NCBI GenBank assembly: GCA_016870995.1
Contig: VFZU01000017.1
Location: forward strand, 1-64,000
Origin: Acidobacteriota bacterium
GTDB lineage: Bacteria > Acidobacteriota > Terriglobia > Bryobacterales > Bryobacteraceae
Direction: 5' to 3'
Length of the DNA: 64,000 bases
Shown here: positions 16,733-25,640 of the stretch, one piece after another
Numbering within the stretch: the stretch's first letter is position 1
Layout: every line of letters starts with the position of its first letter
Notes under the pieces: model-generated
Told to the model about the DNA's origin: nothing
The model's database searches: none
The model's input: only the letters and a program-made list of their open reading frames with translations
Program-made: the position numbers and the translations under genes

Positions 16733-18798
16733 TGCAGGAAACAGGCCGTCTGCTGGTGGTGGATGACGAAGAACCGAATCGGGACTTGTTGAGCCGCAGA
16801 CTGAAGAAAGTCGGCTTTGAGGTGGAGTGCGCCGCGAGCGCGCGCGAGGCGCTGGAAGTGCTCGAACGGGAGCAAATCGACTTGATCCTGCTAGACAATA
16901 TGATGCCGGAGATGAGCGGCATCGACCTATTGAAACTGTTGCGGGGAACCCAGTCGGCCTCGGATCTGCCGGTCATTATGGTGACGGCGCTGAATGATAG
17001 TGGCCGGGTGGTGGAGGCGCTTTCGAGTGGTGCGAACGATTACGTCACCAAGCCCATCGATTTTCCGGTGGCGCTGGCCCGGGTGGAATCGCAATTAATG
17101 AGGCGTCGGGCTGAAAAACTGGTCCGGCAAAACGAAGAGCGGCTGGCCCTGGCGGCGAGCGGTGCCAACGAAGGGTTGTTTGACTGGAATCTGGAATCGG
17201 GCGAGGTGTACTTCTCAGACCGATGGAAAGAACTGGCAGGCCTGCCAGGATGGCTGGGGCGAAATGGCGAAGACTGGATCAGCCAGTTGCATGCGCGGGA
17301 CGGGGCGCAGGTGAGGGCCGAGTTGCAGCGCTGGCGTGAGGTGGGCGCACCGGAACGACTGGAGTGGGAGCAACGGGTTCGGCAAAGCGACGGATCTTGC
17401 CGCTGGATTCAGGTGAAGGGTACGGTGCAGCGGAAACCAAATCAGCAAGCCACGAGGATTGTGGGCTCGATTAGTGACGTTACGCTGCTGAAGGCTCACG
17501 ACCCGCTGACGGCACTGGGCAACCGGAATCTGCTGCTGCACTGCCTCGAAGAGGCCAGACAGGGAAGCACTCTGGCACTCATCTGTCTGGACCGCTACAA
17601 ACTGGTGCAAGACAACTTTGGGCCAGCGGCGGGGGAAAAGGTGGTTGAAGAAGCGGCAATTCGCTTTGAGACGCAAGTTTCATCCTTTGAACCGGCGGCT
17701 GGCAATCGCAGCGTGATGCTGGCACGCCTTGAGTCGGATCTGTTCGCGCTGCTGCTCGGTCCGGAGGCGACGGCGGAAGAAAGCGAAGACCTCACCCGCA
17801 GGATGGTCGTGGCGCTGGAAAAACCAATGGAAGTGGAAGGCCGCAATCTATTCACCAGTGCCAGTGTCGGCATCGCCGTCGTGGAAGTACAGAACAACAA
17901 TTTCGAGCAAACGCTGATGGACGCCACTACGGCATTGGGTCAGGCCAAATTGCTCGGCCGTGGCCGAATTGTGCGCTTTGAGGCTGGGTTGCGAGGCAAA
18001 GCAATCGATCAGATGGAGCTTGAGAACGACTTGCGGATTGCGCTCGAGCGAAACCAGTTTGAGGTGTTCTATCAGCCGAAAATTGAACTGGCGAGCGGAC
18101 GCATCAGCGGATTTGAAGCGTTGCTGCGCTGGAGACACCCCAAGCGGGGCATGGTGCCGCCCGACAGATTCATCCCGATCGCGGAAGCCGCTGACCTGAT
18201 GATCCCGCTCGGCAACTGGGTGTTGACCAAAGCCTGCCAGACGATGCGTGGCTGGCTCGACGAGTTTCCCGCATTGCCGAGGCTCGGCGTCAGTGTGAAC
18301 GTTTCGCCCTATCAGGTTAAGGACGGCAATATGGTGGAACGCATCCGGCAAGTGCTTGCGGCGACCGGGCTGCCTGCCTCGGCATTGCACCTTGAGGTCA
18401 CCGAATCCGCCTTCATTGCTGACACCAAAGAGACAATTCGGATCTTTGACCAGATCAAAGCCATGGGAGTCGAGATGAATCTCGATGATTTTGGCACCGG
18501 CTATTCTTCGCTGCAGTATCTGAGCGACATGAAGTTTGACACACTCAAGATCGACAAGTCGTTTATGAAGAACCTGACGAACGACACACAGGCCGTCGAA
18601 CTGGTGAAATCCATGCTGGGCATGGCGAAGTCCCTTGAGATGGATGTCGTTGCGGAAGGTGTGGAGACAGTGGGCCAGCTCGAAAACTTAAAGATGCTGG
18701 GTTGCAAGTACGGGCAGGGCTATCTGTTCTCGAAGCCGGTTCCGGAACAGGAAGCCCACGAGATCCTCAAGCAAGAGCTCGCCAAATATCAATTCTGA
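16729..18798 (+). CDS. REC-PAS-GGDEF(degenerate)-EAL c-di-GMP phosphodiesterase
   Basis: 689 residues. The receiver has VVDDEEPNRD, phospho-Asp in ILLDNMMPEM and a KPIDFP lysine. A PAS_3 domain follows (LALAASGANEGLFDWNLE). The GGDEF domain has lost its signature (LESDLFALLL in place of GGDEF), so it should not make c-di-GMP. The EAL domain keeps the catalytic set: FEALLRWRHP, NVSPYQ, LEVTES, LDDFGTGYSS, KIDKSF, AEGVET and GYLFSKP. It is therefore a predicted phosphodiesterase switched by phosphorylation. In Shewanella, H-NOX/kinase systems feed an EAL response regulator; this arrangement suggests the same output, namely NO lowering or raising c-di-GMP. Confidence 0.9.
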   Translation: MMQETGRLLVVDDEEPNRDLLSRRLKKVGFEVECAASAREALEVLEREQIDLILLDNMMPEMSGIDLLKLLRGTQSASDLPVIMVTALNDSGRVVEALSSGANDYVTKPIDFPVALARVESQLMRRRAEKLVRQNEERLALAASGANEGLFDWNLESGEVYFSDRWKELAGLPGWLGRNGEDWISQLHARDGAQVRAELQRWREVGAPERLEWEQRVRQSDGSCRWIQVKGTVQRKPNQQATRIVGSISDVTLLKAHDPLTALGNRNLLLHCLEEARQGSTLALICLDRYKLVQDNFGPAAGEKVVEEAAIRFETQVSSFEPAAGNRSVMLARLESDLFALLLGPEATAEESEDLTRRMVVALEKPMEVEGRNLFTSASVGIAVVEVQNNNFEQTLMDATTALGQAKLLGRGRIVRFEAGLRGKAIDQMELENDLRIALERNQFEVFYQPKIELASGRISGFEALLRWRHPKRGMVPPDRFIPIAEAADLMIPLGNWVLTKACQTMRGWLDEFPALPRLGVSVNVSPYQVKDGNMVERIRQVLAATGLPASALHLEVTESAFIADTKETIRIFDQIKAMGVEMNLDDFGTGYSSLQYLSDMKFDTLKIDKSFMKNLTNDTQAVELVKSMLGMAKSLEMDVVAEGVETVGQLENLKMLGCKYGQGYLFSKPVPEQEAHEILKQELAKYQF

Positions 18799-21278
18799 CG
18801 GAGTGCGAGCAAAGGTTGCTCCCGCGAGCCACGCCAGGCGGGAAGGAACCCCGCGAGCAGCATACCGACCGTGACAGCGGCGATCGCGGCGAGAACGGAT
18901 TGTGGCTCCACCCATTCGGACAGCAGGAAGATCAGAATGGCTCCTCCAAGCAGGCAGGCGGCGAGCGTAAGCCATGCAGCGCGCATCACTCCAAGTCCGA
19001 TGATGTTGGCGCGGCTGGCGCCAACGGCAACGCGGATTCCAATCTCGCGGCGTCGTCTCAGCATCTCACTGGCCATGATTCCATAGACGCCGGCAACCAC
19101 GAGAATCAGTGACACTAAGCCGAAGGCCGCAACCACATCGCGCTGTCGCCGGGGCTGTTGCACCAGTTCATCAATGCGGCTTTCGAGTGCGGAAACTCCG
19201 CGAAAATCGATCTCCGGATTCAGCGTGGAGAACAGCTTGCGGATCGGTTGCGTGAGGGAGCTTGCAGGCTGCGAAGTTCGAATGACGAACGTGAGCAGTG
19301 GCCAGAATTGGGTGCGTTCGCTCAGAAAGATCTCGGGCCGGGGCCGGGAATCCTTCGAGGAGAAACGAACATTGCCCACAACGCCCGAGACGCGCAGCCA
19401 CTTCTTGCCGTCATTCGAGACACTCCTGCCGATCGGTTGATTGTTGAGATAGCGACGGGAGAATGCCTCATTAACAAGGATGGCGGTGTCATCGGTGGGC
19501 ATCTGCCCGGCAAGAAGCGGAATTCCCATCAGACTGAAGTAATTGCCCGAAGCCATGCGGATGCCGATCGAATCGCGCGTCTTCTCAGGCTGCCCCTGAA
19601 TGAACAAGGGGGAATCCTGCGAGCCGCCTTCGAGTGGCAACCGGTCAACGACGGCAACTCCGGTGACGCCGGGCAATGCCGAAAGTTGCTCGATGCCGCG
19701 ATCGATCGTGGAGCGGATCTCGGAAAAGTCCGTACCCCAGGATAGGTACGCTCTGGCGCTGAGAAGCCCCTGTTCCTGAATTCCAAGCGGGGAGAAACGC
19801 AGCCGTGAGAAATCCTGAACCAGTTGAAAGGAGACGGCGAGCAGCACGAGGCCAAGGGCGGCTTCCGACACGATGAGAATATTGCGAAGACGGAACTGGG
19901 CATGGCCGCGTGGATCGTGTTCGTTCGAAGTCTGCAAGGCCATGATTCCAGTGAAGATCAGCGTGGCAAGGATGCCTGTCGCGCCGAGATAGGCAAGGAC
20001 TCGTGTGTCAATCACAGCGGTCTTGATCGGGGCAAAGCTGTCGCCGTAGTTGAGTTGCAACAGGGCCAGAGCCCAGGGCGCCACCATCGCGGCCGCCATG
20101 CAGCCGAAGGCGACCAGCAGACCCGATTCCACCAGATGCAGGCGGATCAAATGCCAGCGGCCCGCTCCAAGAAAAAGCCGGATCGAATCTTCGCGATTGC
20201 GCTCGAGGGCGCGGGCGGCGAGCAGGCCGGCAAGGTTCACCAGAGTAATCAACAGCAGCAAAGCAGCGGCCGCCTGAATGTACATGGCCGGTTCGCGCGC
20301 TTCCGCAGCCCAGGCCTGCTGGGCCGGAACCAGACGGGCCACGCGCTCGCGATCGGTATCGGGAAATTCCTTGGCCAGTTGGGCGGCCACGCTGTGGAGT
20401 TCGGCATCGGCGGCTTCGAGGCTGATGGCTGGCTTCAACCGGGCGACGGCCTGAAGGTAACCCGCTTTGCGGTTCCCCTTGAGAATGGCCGCATCGATGG
20501 GTAGAACCACTTGTACGTCCTCGCCAGGGGCGATCTCATTGGCGACGATGCCGATCACAGTGTAGGATTCCGCGCCGAGCCGGATCGATTCTCCAACACG
20601 GGCAATGTCGCGGGCCCGAGCGGCAAGGATCGCAACCTTGCCGCCTTCTAGTTCCTTGCCGTCAAAGTTGCGTCCTTCGATCATCGGGACACCCAGCATG
20701 CCGATCCAGTCTCCAATCACACGCAGCGAGAGTACTCCGCGATTACCGTCGATCTCCCGCAATTGCAGGGATTCCCCAAAAGTGCTGGCGACCGTTGCGA
20801 AGGCACTCACACGGGTACGCCAATCATGCAGGCGAACCGGGTTGCTGTTGGAGGTCTTCCCATTGGTGGATTCTTCGATGAGCACAAGCCGGTCGGGTGC
20901 GCTGAAGGGAAGCGGCCGCAAAAACAAGGCATCGAGAACGCTGAAGACGGCCGTGTTTACACCCAGGCCAAAGGCGAGAAGCATCACGCTGGAGATCAGA
21001 AACAGCGGACTGCGCCGCAAACGGCGGAAGGCAACCTGGATATCGCGAAGCGTGCCCTCAAGGCCGCTGAGCAGATCGGTGTCGCTGGTCTCTTCCTGCT
21101 GTCGCAGCAGGTTGCCGTATTGCGCGCGGGCAAGACGGGCGGCTTCCTCAGGCCCATGCCCGCGGTCGATCAGTTCCTACTCGCGCATCTCGAGATGAAA
21201 CTGGGCTTCCTCCTCGGCGCGGCGGCGAACTTCTTCTCTCGAGAATAATGTGGTTTTCAGACGGCTGAAGAATCCCAT
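18789..21278 (-). pseudogene. ADOP-family MacB/FtsX-like permease, N-terminal prefix split by an amber codon
   Basis: Acidobacterial duplicated orphan permease: a MacB_PCD/FtsX unit repeated twice, without its own ATPase. The permease part is open from 21020 (TTG; RRSPLFLISSVMLLAFGLGV.TAVFSVLDALFLRPLPF) to 18789, ending in the second FtsX unit (RRRREIGIRVAVGAS, LLAGFLPAWRGSRE). The full gene starts at ATG 21278, 14 bases after the PadR stop: MGFFSRLKTTLF and HLEMRE, then TAG at 21177-21179, then ELIDRGHGPEEAARLARAQYGN in the same frame. CAG to TAG is the simplest change. The permease core may still be made by re-initiation. Confidence 0.75.
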
Positions 21279-21292
21279 TGGAGTTCCCTTCC

Positions 21293-21628
21293 CTATGCCG
21301 ATTCAAGGACGAGCGAGACGCCGAGTGTAACGCGCCGCCAACTTTCCAGTTGTTGATCGAGTTGTTCCCGGCCGGCTTTGGTGAGCTGGTAGAACCGGGC
21401 CCGGCGATTCGACTCCGTCGTGCCCCATTCGCTCTCAATCCAGCCCTCTTGCTCCATCCGGTGCAGCGCCGGATAGAGGCTGCCCTCTTCGACACGAAGC
21501 AGGTCGTCGCTCATTTGCTGGATGCGGCTCGAGATCCCGTAGCCATGCATGGCGCCGATGGCGAGGGTTTTCAGGATCAACAGAGTGAGACTGCCGGATA
21601 GCGCGTCGTTGCGGGTTTTAACGGACAT
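21293..21628 (-). CDS. PadR-family transcriptional regulator
   Basis: 111-residue winged-helix repressor of the PadR type paired with ADOP permeases throughout Acidobacteria. Typical motifs are LTLLILKTLAIGAMHGYGI, EEGSLYPALHRMEQEGWIESEW and RRARFYQLTKAGREQL. It is the first gene of a unit with the permease 14 bases downstream. Two palindromes directly before its start are the probable autoregulatory operator. Confidence 0.93.
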   Translation of the reverse strand: MSVKTRNDALSGSLTLLILKTLAIGAMHGYGISSRIQQMSDDLLRVEEGSLYPALHRMEQEGWIESEWGTTESNRRARFYQLTKAGREQLDQQLESWRRVTLGVSLVLESA

Positions 21629-21637
21629 TTTCGATAC

Positions 21638-21662
21638 CTAGACATCTAGACGTAGATATCTA
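21638..21662. promoter_or_regulatory. Probable PadR operator, tandem palindromes
   Basis: CTAGACATCTAG (21638-21649, one central mismatch) and TAGATATCTA (21653-21662, perfect) lie 10-35 bases upstream of the padR start. Both share the TAGA-N2-TCTA core, with centres 14 bases apart. The arrangement fits two adjacent sites for a PadR dimer controlling its own operon. Confidence 0.6.
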
Positions 21663-21682
21663 GGGAAATGTTCGAAATATTT

Positions 21683-22774
21683 TCAGAGGTTGCCGCGAAG
21701 GGCCTGCTCGCGCTCGATGGCCTCAAAGAGCGCCTTGAAGTTGCCTTTGCCGAAACTCCGGCTGCCTTTGCGCTGGATCACTTCATAAAACAGCGTGGGA
21801 CGGTCTTCCACGGGTTTGGTGAAGATCTGCAGCATATAGCCTTCTTCATCGCGATCGACAAGAATCCCCAGGTCGGCCAGGCGGTCGATCGATTCGTCGA
21901 TCTTGCCCACACGGGCAGCGAGTTCATCGTAATAGGATTGCGGAACACGCAGAAACTCGACGCCGCGGGCGCGCATCGTCTCAACGGTGGCGACAATGTC
22001 TGGTGTCGACATGGCGATGTGTTGCACGCCTGGGCCCCCATAAGCTTCCAGGTATTCTTCAATCTGCGATTTCCGGCGGCCCTCGGCGGGTTCGTTGATG
22101 GGGAACTTGATGCGACCATTGCCGCCAGCCATCACCTTCGACATCAGGGCCGAATACTCGGTTGAAATGTCCGCGTCGTCGAAATGCTGGTAGAGCGAGA
22201 AGCCCAGCACGTCCTGGTAGAAGCGCACCCAGACATCCATCTGGTACCATCCCACATTGCCGACAATGTGATCAATATGCGCCAATCCGGTTGGAGTTGC
22301 AATCGCGTCAGAGGCAGCAACATAGCCAGGCAGAAACCTTCCGGCGTAGCCTTTGCGTTCGACGAAGGCGTGGACCGTGTCGCCGTAGAGTGCAATCTGG
22401 GCGATGGTGACGCGGCCATCCGCATCCTCGCGATCCTCGGGAGATCCAGCGGACTGAGCTCCGCGGGACAGCGCGGTTTGCCATGCGACCTGTGCATCCG
22501 CCACGGTGAGCGCAACCGCCTTCACCCCGTCGCCGTGGCGGCGCAGTTCCTCGGCCGCCGGATGATCCGGTCGCAGTGGCGTCGTGAGCACGAAGCGGAT
22601 CTTGCGCTGCTCGAGGACATAGCTCGCCACATCGCGGCAGCCCGTCTCCGGACCCTTGTAGGCAATCAGCGAGAAGCCAAAGGCCGTGCGATAAAAGTGA
22701 GCCGCCTGCTTGGCGTTGCCCACGTAGAACTCGATGTGGTCGATTGCTTCCAACTCAAGTGGATCGTGTGTCAT
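21683..22774 (-). CDS. hppD: 4-hydroxyphenylpyruvate dioxygenase
   Basis: Converts 4-hydroxyphenylpyruvate to homogentisate in tyrosine degradation, a cytosolic Fe(II) enzyme of the vicinal-oxygen-chelate fold. Both halves are present, with N-terminal LEAIDHIEFYVGNAKQAA and a C-terminal catalytic half. Iron ligands are His in GLAHIDHIVGNV, His in GVQHIAMST and Glu in LFYEVIQRKG. QIFTKPVEDRPTLFYE and the final FGKGNFKALFEAIE helix are family signatures. Length 363 is normal. Its ATG overlaps the stop of the aminotransferase upstream, indicating a tyrosine-to-homogentisate unit. Confidence 0.95.
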   Translation of the reverse strand: MTHDPLELEAIDHIEFYVGNAKQAAHFYRTAFGFSLIAYKGPETGCRDVASYVLEQRKIRFVLTTPLRPDHPAAEELRRHGDGVKAVALTVADAQVAWQTALSRGAQSAGSPEDREDADGRVTIAQIALYGDTVHAFVERKGYAGRFLPGYVAASDAIATPTGLAHIDHIVGNVGWYQMDVWVRFYQDVLGFSLYQHFDDADISTEYSALMSKVMAGGNGRIKFPINEPAEGRRKSQIEEYLEAYGGPGVQHIAMSTPDIVATVETMRARGVEFLRVPQSYYDELAARVGKIDESIDRLADLGILVDRDEEGYMLQIFTKPVEDRPTLFYEVIQRKGSRSFGKGNFKALFEAIEREQALRGNL

Positions 22775-23877
22775 GCATTCACCAGCACCTGTTTCATCGT
22801 GTCGATGAGAAACTCATTTTCCTCGTCCGTACCAATCGTGAGGCGGACACAGTTGGGGAGGCCGAAGTTGGCCAGGTACCGTATGATAACGCCGCGCTCC
22901 ACCAAGGATTGGGTGAGGCGCTGAGCCTCCTCGGCCGAAGCAATAGGAATCATCAGAAAGTTTGCATCGCTGCTGACGGGTTGAAAACCAATCTGGAGGA
23001 GTTGATCCCGCAGACGCCGCATGACGCGGGCATTCGATTCGAGAGAACGGTGCAGAAACTCGCGATCCTCGATGGCGCCAATGCCCGCCGCATTGCCAAG
23101 CATGGAGGGTTCAAATGGCAGCTTCACCTTCATCAGGTTGGCAATCAGCTCTTCATGTGCAAAGCCATAGCCAATGCGGACACCGGCCAAACCGTAGATC
23201 TTCGAGAACGTGCGCAGGGTGATCACATTGTCATAGCGGTAGAACATCGAATCGGGATAACGGGCATTATCCTTGGCGTACTCGAAGTAGGCTTCGTCAA
23301 GGATGATCAGCACCCGCTCCGGAACGTGGCGATAAAAGGCGTCGAATTCCTGCTTGGTGAAAATGGTGCCGGTCGGATTGTTTGGATTGGCAAGATAGAT
23401 CAACTTGGTGCGCTCGTTGATAGCGGCAGCAAGGGCAGGAAGATCGATGTGATAATCCGCGCGCAGAGGGACCGTCCGGAAGGGGATGCCGCGTCCGCGG
23501 GCGAGGACTTCAAAGCCAATAAAAGTGCCTTCACTGGTCAACGCTTCGTCTTCGTCGCAGAGAAACGTGCGAACGATGTTGGCCATAATGCCTTCGCTCC
23601 CAGAGCCTGTGATGACGTTTTCGATTTTGGTACCGAAGCGATCCGCAAGATGCTTGCGGAGGTCAAGGCCCGTTGGATAGAGATGCAAATGGTCGAGCAC
23701 GGAGCGCATTTGTTCGAGCGCCAGAGGTGAGGGACCAAGGGGATTTTCATTGGAGGCCAGCTTCACAACGTGCGACAGGCCATAGGTTTGTTTGACTTCT
23801 TCTGTGCTTCGGCCAGCTACATACGGGCGCAACGAGGCTACATAGTGCGGCACTAAAGCTCGATTCGTGGAGCTCAT
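22771..23877 (-). CDS. hisC: Histidinol-phosphate/aromatic aminotransferase (HisC-like, PLP)
   Basis: Fold-type I PLP aminotransferase of the HisC group. Start chosen at 23877 (MSSTNRALVPHYVASLRPYV), since the sequence before it is not conserved-looking. Motifs: KLASNENPLGPS, LANPNNPTG, DEAYFEYA and the PLP lysine in RTFSKIYGLAGVRIGYG; the substrate arginine is in NCVRLTIGT. HisC enzymes often accept tyrosine and phenylalanine. Translational overlap with hppD (ATGA) argues that here it makes 4-hydroxyphenylpyruvate, although a role in histidine synthesis is possible. No other his genes are nearby. Confidence 0.85.
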   Translation of the reverse strand: MSSTNRALVPHYVASLRPYVAGRSTEEVKQTYGLSHVVKLASNENPLGPSPLALEQMRSVLDHLHLYPTGLDLRKHLADRFGTKIENVITGSGSEGIMANIVRTFLCDEDEALTSEGTFIGFEVLARGRGIPFRTVPLRADYHIDLPALAAAINERTKLIYLANPNNPTGTIFTKQEFDAFYRHVPERVLIILDEAYFEYAKDNARYPDSMFYRYDNVITLRTFSKIYGLAGVRIGYGFAHEELIANLMKVKLPFEPSMLGNAAGIGAIEDREFLHRSLESNARVMRRLRDQLLQIGFQPVSSDANFLMIPIASAEEAQRLTQSLVERGVIIRYLANFGLPNCVRLTIGTDEENEFLIDTMKQVLVNA

Positions 23878-23944
23878 ACCTCTATTTTGAGGCGAAATAG
23901 CGGGAGAAGATTTCGGTTCTGCGGCCACAAACTACACAGAACCC

Positions 23945-24172
23945 ATGAAACTGATGCAATTGCTGTACCTGCTGAGCTTCTTTGCCCCAATCGCGTTCCT
24001 GCTGGGCTACATTGCAGGTGCGCCTCGACCGGTAGAGCAAAAAATCCATCTGGAACGAATTGACCCAAGGGTATTGCCCGTGTCGCCGATCGATTTCTAC
24101 CGGAATGAGACCTCACTCGTTGTGACCGAAACCTCCTGGATTCAGCCGAATTCTTCGGTCATGCAGCGGTAG
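23945..24172 (+). CDS. Small membrane-anchored protein of unknown function
   Basis: 75 residues. The N-terminus is one hydrophobic helix (MQLLYLLSFFAPIAFLLGYIAG), followed by a charged tail (KIHLERIDPRVLP). No known family. It is divergent from the aminotransferase (67-base gap) and 17 bases before the phosphatase gene, so probably co-transcribed with that gene and the ClpS-like gene. Confidence 0.5.
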   Translation: MKLMQLLYLLSFFAPIAFLLGYIAGAPRPVEQKIHLERIDPRVLPVSPIDFYRNETSLVVTETSWIQPNSSVMQR

Positions 24173-24189
24173 CAAGCTACCATCGAGGG

Positions 24190-24867
24190 ATGCATGAGTT
24201 GTATCTGATCCGGCACGGCCAGGCTGGGCTGCGCACCGACTATGATCAGCTTTCAGATTTGGGCGCAAACCAGGCGGGGCGGCTACGTAAATGGTTCGAT
24301 GCGCAGGGAATCGCTTTCGACAGAGTCATCAGCGGAGGTTTGCGACGGCAACAGGCAACAGCTGCGGCTCTCAGCTCCTCCGTAGAAGTGGATGCGCAAT
24401 GGAACGAGTTTGACCTGGACGCAGTTTACGAATCCATTGCGCCTCAGATTGCTTCCTCGGACGCGGCCTTCCGCCAGGAATACGAAACACTGCAGGCGGA
24501 AACCGCTGACCCGACGCATTCCGTGCATCGTTCTTGGCGACAAACCGACTTTAAGGTCGTAGAAGCCTGGCTTGCCAACCGATATCAAGTCGAGTGCGAA
24601 ACCTGGGCGCAGTTTGAGCAAAGGATACTCCGAGCATTTGAGAGCCTGAGCGTGAATGGCCGGGTGGCTTTGGTGACTTCAGCGACACCGATTGGGATTT
24701 CTACCGCAGCCCTATTCAATGCCCCGGTGCAACAGGTATTTGAGTTAGCGGGTAGCCTCTACAACAGTTCGTTTACAATTTTCCGGCGGCGCGGCGAACG
24801 ATGGACGCTCAACGGATTCAACCATACCCCACACCTTGAAGAACAATCATTGCGGACGATGCGCTAG
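24190..24867 (+). CDS. Histidine phosphatase (phosphoglycerate mutase-like) family protein
   Basis: 225 residues. The RHG nucleophile motif is at the start (LYLIRHGQAG) and the phosphate-pocket arginine in FDRVISGGLRRQQATA. The second catalytic histidine, normally in a VSHGG-type motif, is replaced here (ALVTSATPIGIS), as in some broad-specificity subgroups with VTSGGPI. Substrate unknown. Middle gene of a short plus-strand unit with a membrane peptide before and a ClpS-like gene after. Confidence 0.8.
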   Translation: MHELYLIRHGQAGLRTDYDQLSDLGANQAGRLRKWFDAQGIAFDRVISGGLRRQQATAAALSSSVEVDAQWNEFDLDAVYESIAPQIASSDAAFRQEYETLQAETADPTHSVHRSWRQTDFKVVEAWLANRYQVECETWAQFEQRILRAFESLSVNGRVALVTSATPIGISTAALFNAPVQQVFELAGSLYNSSFTIFRRRGERWTLNGFNHTPHLEEQSLRTMR

Positions 24868-24881
24868 AATCGTGCGATTCT
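24866..24881. repeat. 16-base palindrome between phosphatase and clpS-like genes
   Basis: AGAATCGTGCGATTCT is a 7-bp inverted repeat around TG that starts in the phosphatase stop codon. No T-run follows. It may be an operator or an RNA hairpin just before the ClpS-like start at 24891. Confidence 0.3.
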
Positions 24882-24890
24882 GTTACGTGG

Positions 24891-25211
24891 ATGTCTGGAG
24901 CCGTCGTCACACCTGAGCTGGAAAAAGAAGCGCTCGATACGCGTGAACCGCTGTATCACGTCGTTTTGCTGGACGACGACGCGCATACCTACGATTACGT
25001 GATCGAGATGCTGCAGAAATTGTTTTTCTTCAGCTTCCAACAGGCACTCGATCACGCCTCCGAGGTAGACGAAAAAGGGCGCACAATCATCATGACCGTG
25101 GAATTGCCAATGGCGGAGTTCGCACGCGACCAAATCATCGCCTTTGGCCCCGATTTCCGAATGGAAAATTCAAAGGGCTCGATGAGTGCAATCATCGAGC
25201 CCGCAGTCTGA
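24891..25211 (+). CDS. ClpS-like adaptor protein
   Basis: 106 residues with the ClpS fold signature YHVVLLDDDAHTYDYVIEML and a C-terminal ELPMAEFARDQIIAFGPD helix, similar to ClpS-like proteins of Acidobacteria and Planctomycetes. ClpS hands N-degron substrates to ClpA/ClpC. The histidine equivalent to E. coli His66, in the N-end-rule pocket, seems to be Asp (EVDEKGRTI), so its ligand specificity may differ. No clpA is adjacent. Confidence 0.8.
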   Translation: MSGAVVTPELEKEALDTREPLYHVVLLDDDAHTYDYVIEMLQKLFFFSFQQALDHASEVDEKGRTIIMTVELPMAEFARDQIIAFGPDFRMENSKGSMSAIIEPAV

Positions 25212-25234
25212 AAACGAATACTGACGTTTGTGAT

Positions 25235-25630
25235 TTAGTGGGTCATCTTCAGCTTGTAGCTGCCATCGGCGAGTTTCTCGCGATACATGTCATGGCAACC
25301 CTTGCAGGTGGAACCGACTGCAGCCATCGTGCCGCTGCCATCGGCCAGCGCCTTGGCGGCGGCCAGGGTCTTTCCATTCATTTCGACGGCATCTGCCATC
25401 TTGTGGCTGGCAAAGAATTTGCCGCCAAGCGTAAACTGCTCAACGAGCACCTTTCCACCGGCCTTCAGCCCAGCTTCATCCTTGGCTTCATTCGCCTTGC
25501 GAAGCTCACCCATGGTCTTACCCACGAGCTTCATTGCCTTATCGAGATCTTCTTCGCTTTGCGGGAGAGCGGGCACAGCTACCAGCAGCCCAGCGAGAAG
25601 GAGAGAAAAGAATTTACCCAATTTAGTCAT
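25235..25630 (-). CDS. Cytochrome c'-like monohaem protein, periplasmic
   Basis: Start placed at 25630 (MTKLGKFFSLLLAGLLVAVPALPQ, a signal peptide), since the longer frame adds only residues inside moaB. The mature part is helical, with the single haem motif CKGCHDMYREKL close to the C-terminus, the position seen in cytochromes c' and related four-helix c-type cytochromes. Its role may be electron transfer or gas binding. It begins 10 bases after the moaB stop and is the last gene of the M14-moaB unit. Confidence 0.75.
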   Translation of the reverse strand: MTKLGKFFSLLLAGLLVAVPALPQSEEDLDKAMKLVGKTMGELRKANEAKDEAGLKAGGKVLVEQFTLGGKFFASHKMADAVEMNGKTLAAAKALADGSGTMAAVGSTCKGCHDMYREKLADGSYKLKMTH

Positions 25631-25640
25631 GCGTTTTATC

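Noticed and set aside
21177-21179. Pyrrolysine or other recoding at the amber codon of the ADOP gene
   Set aside because: No sign of a pyl system, the position is in a variable prefix and CAG to TAG explains it.
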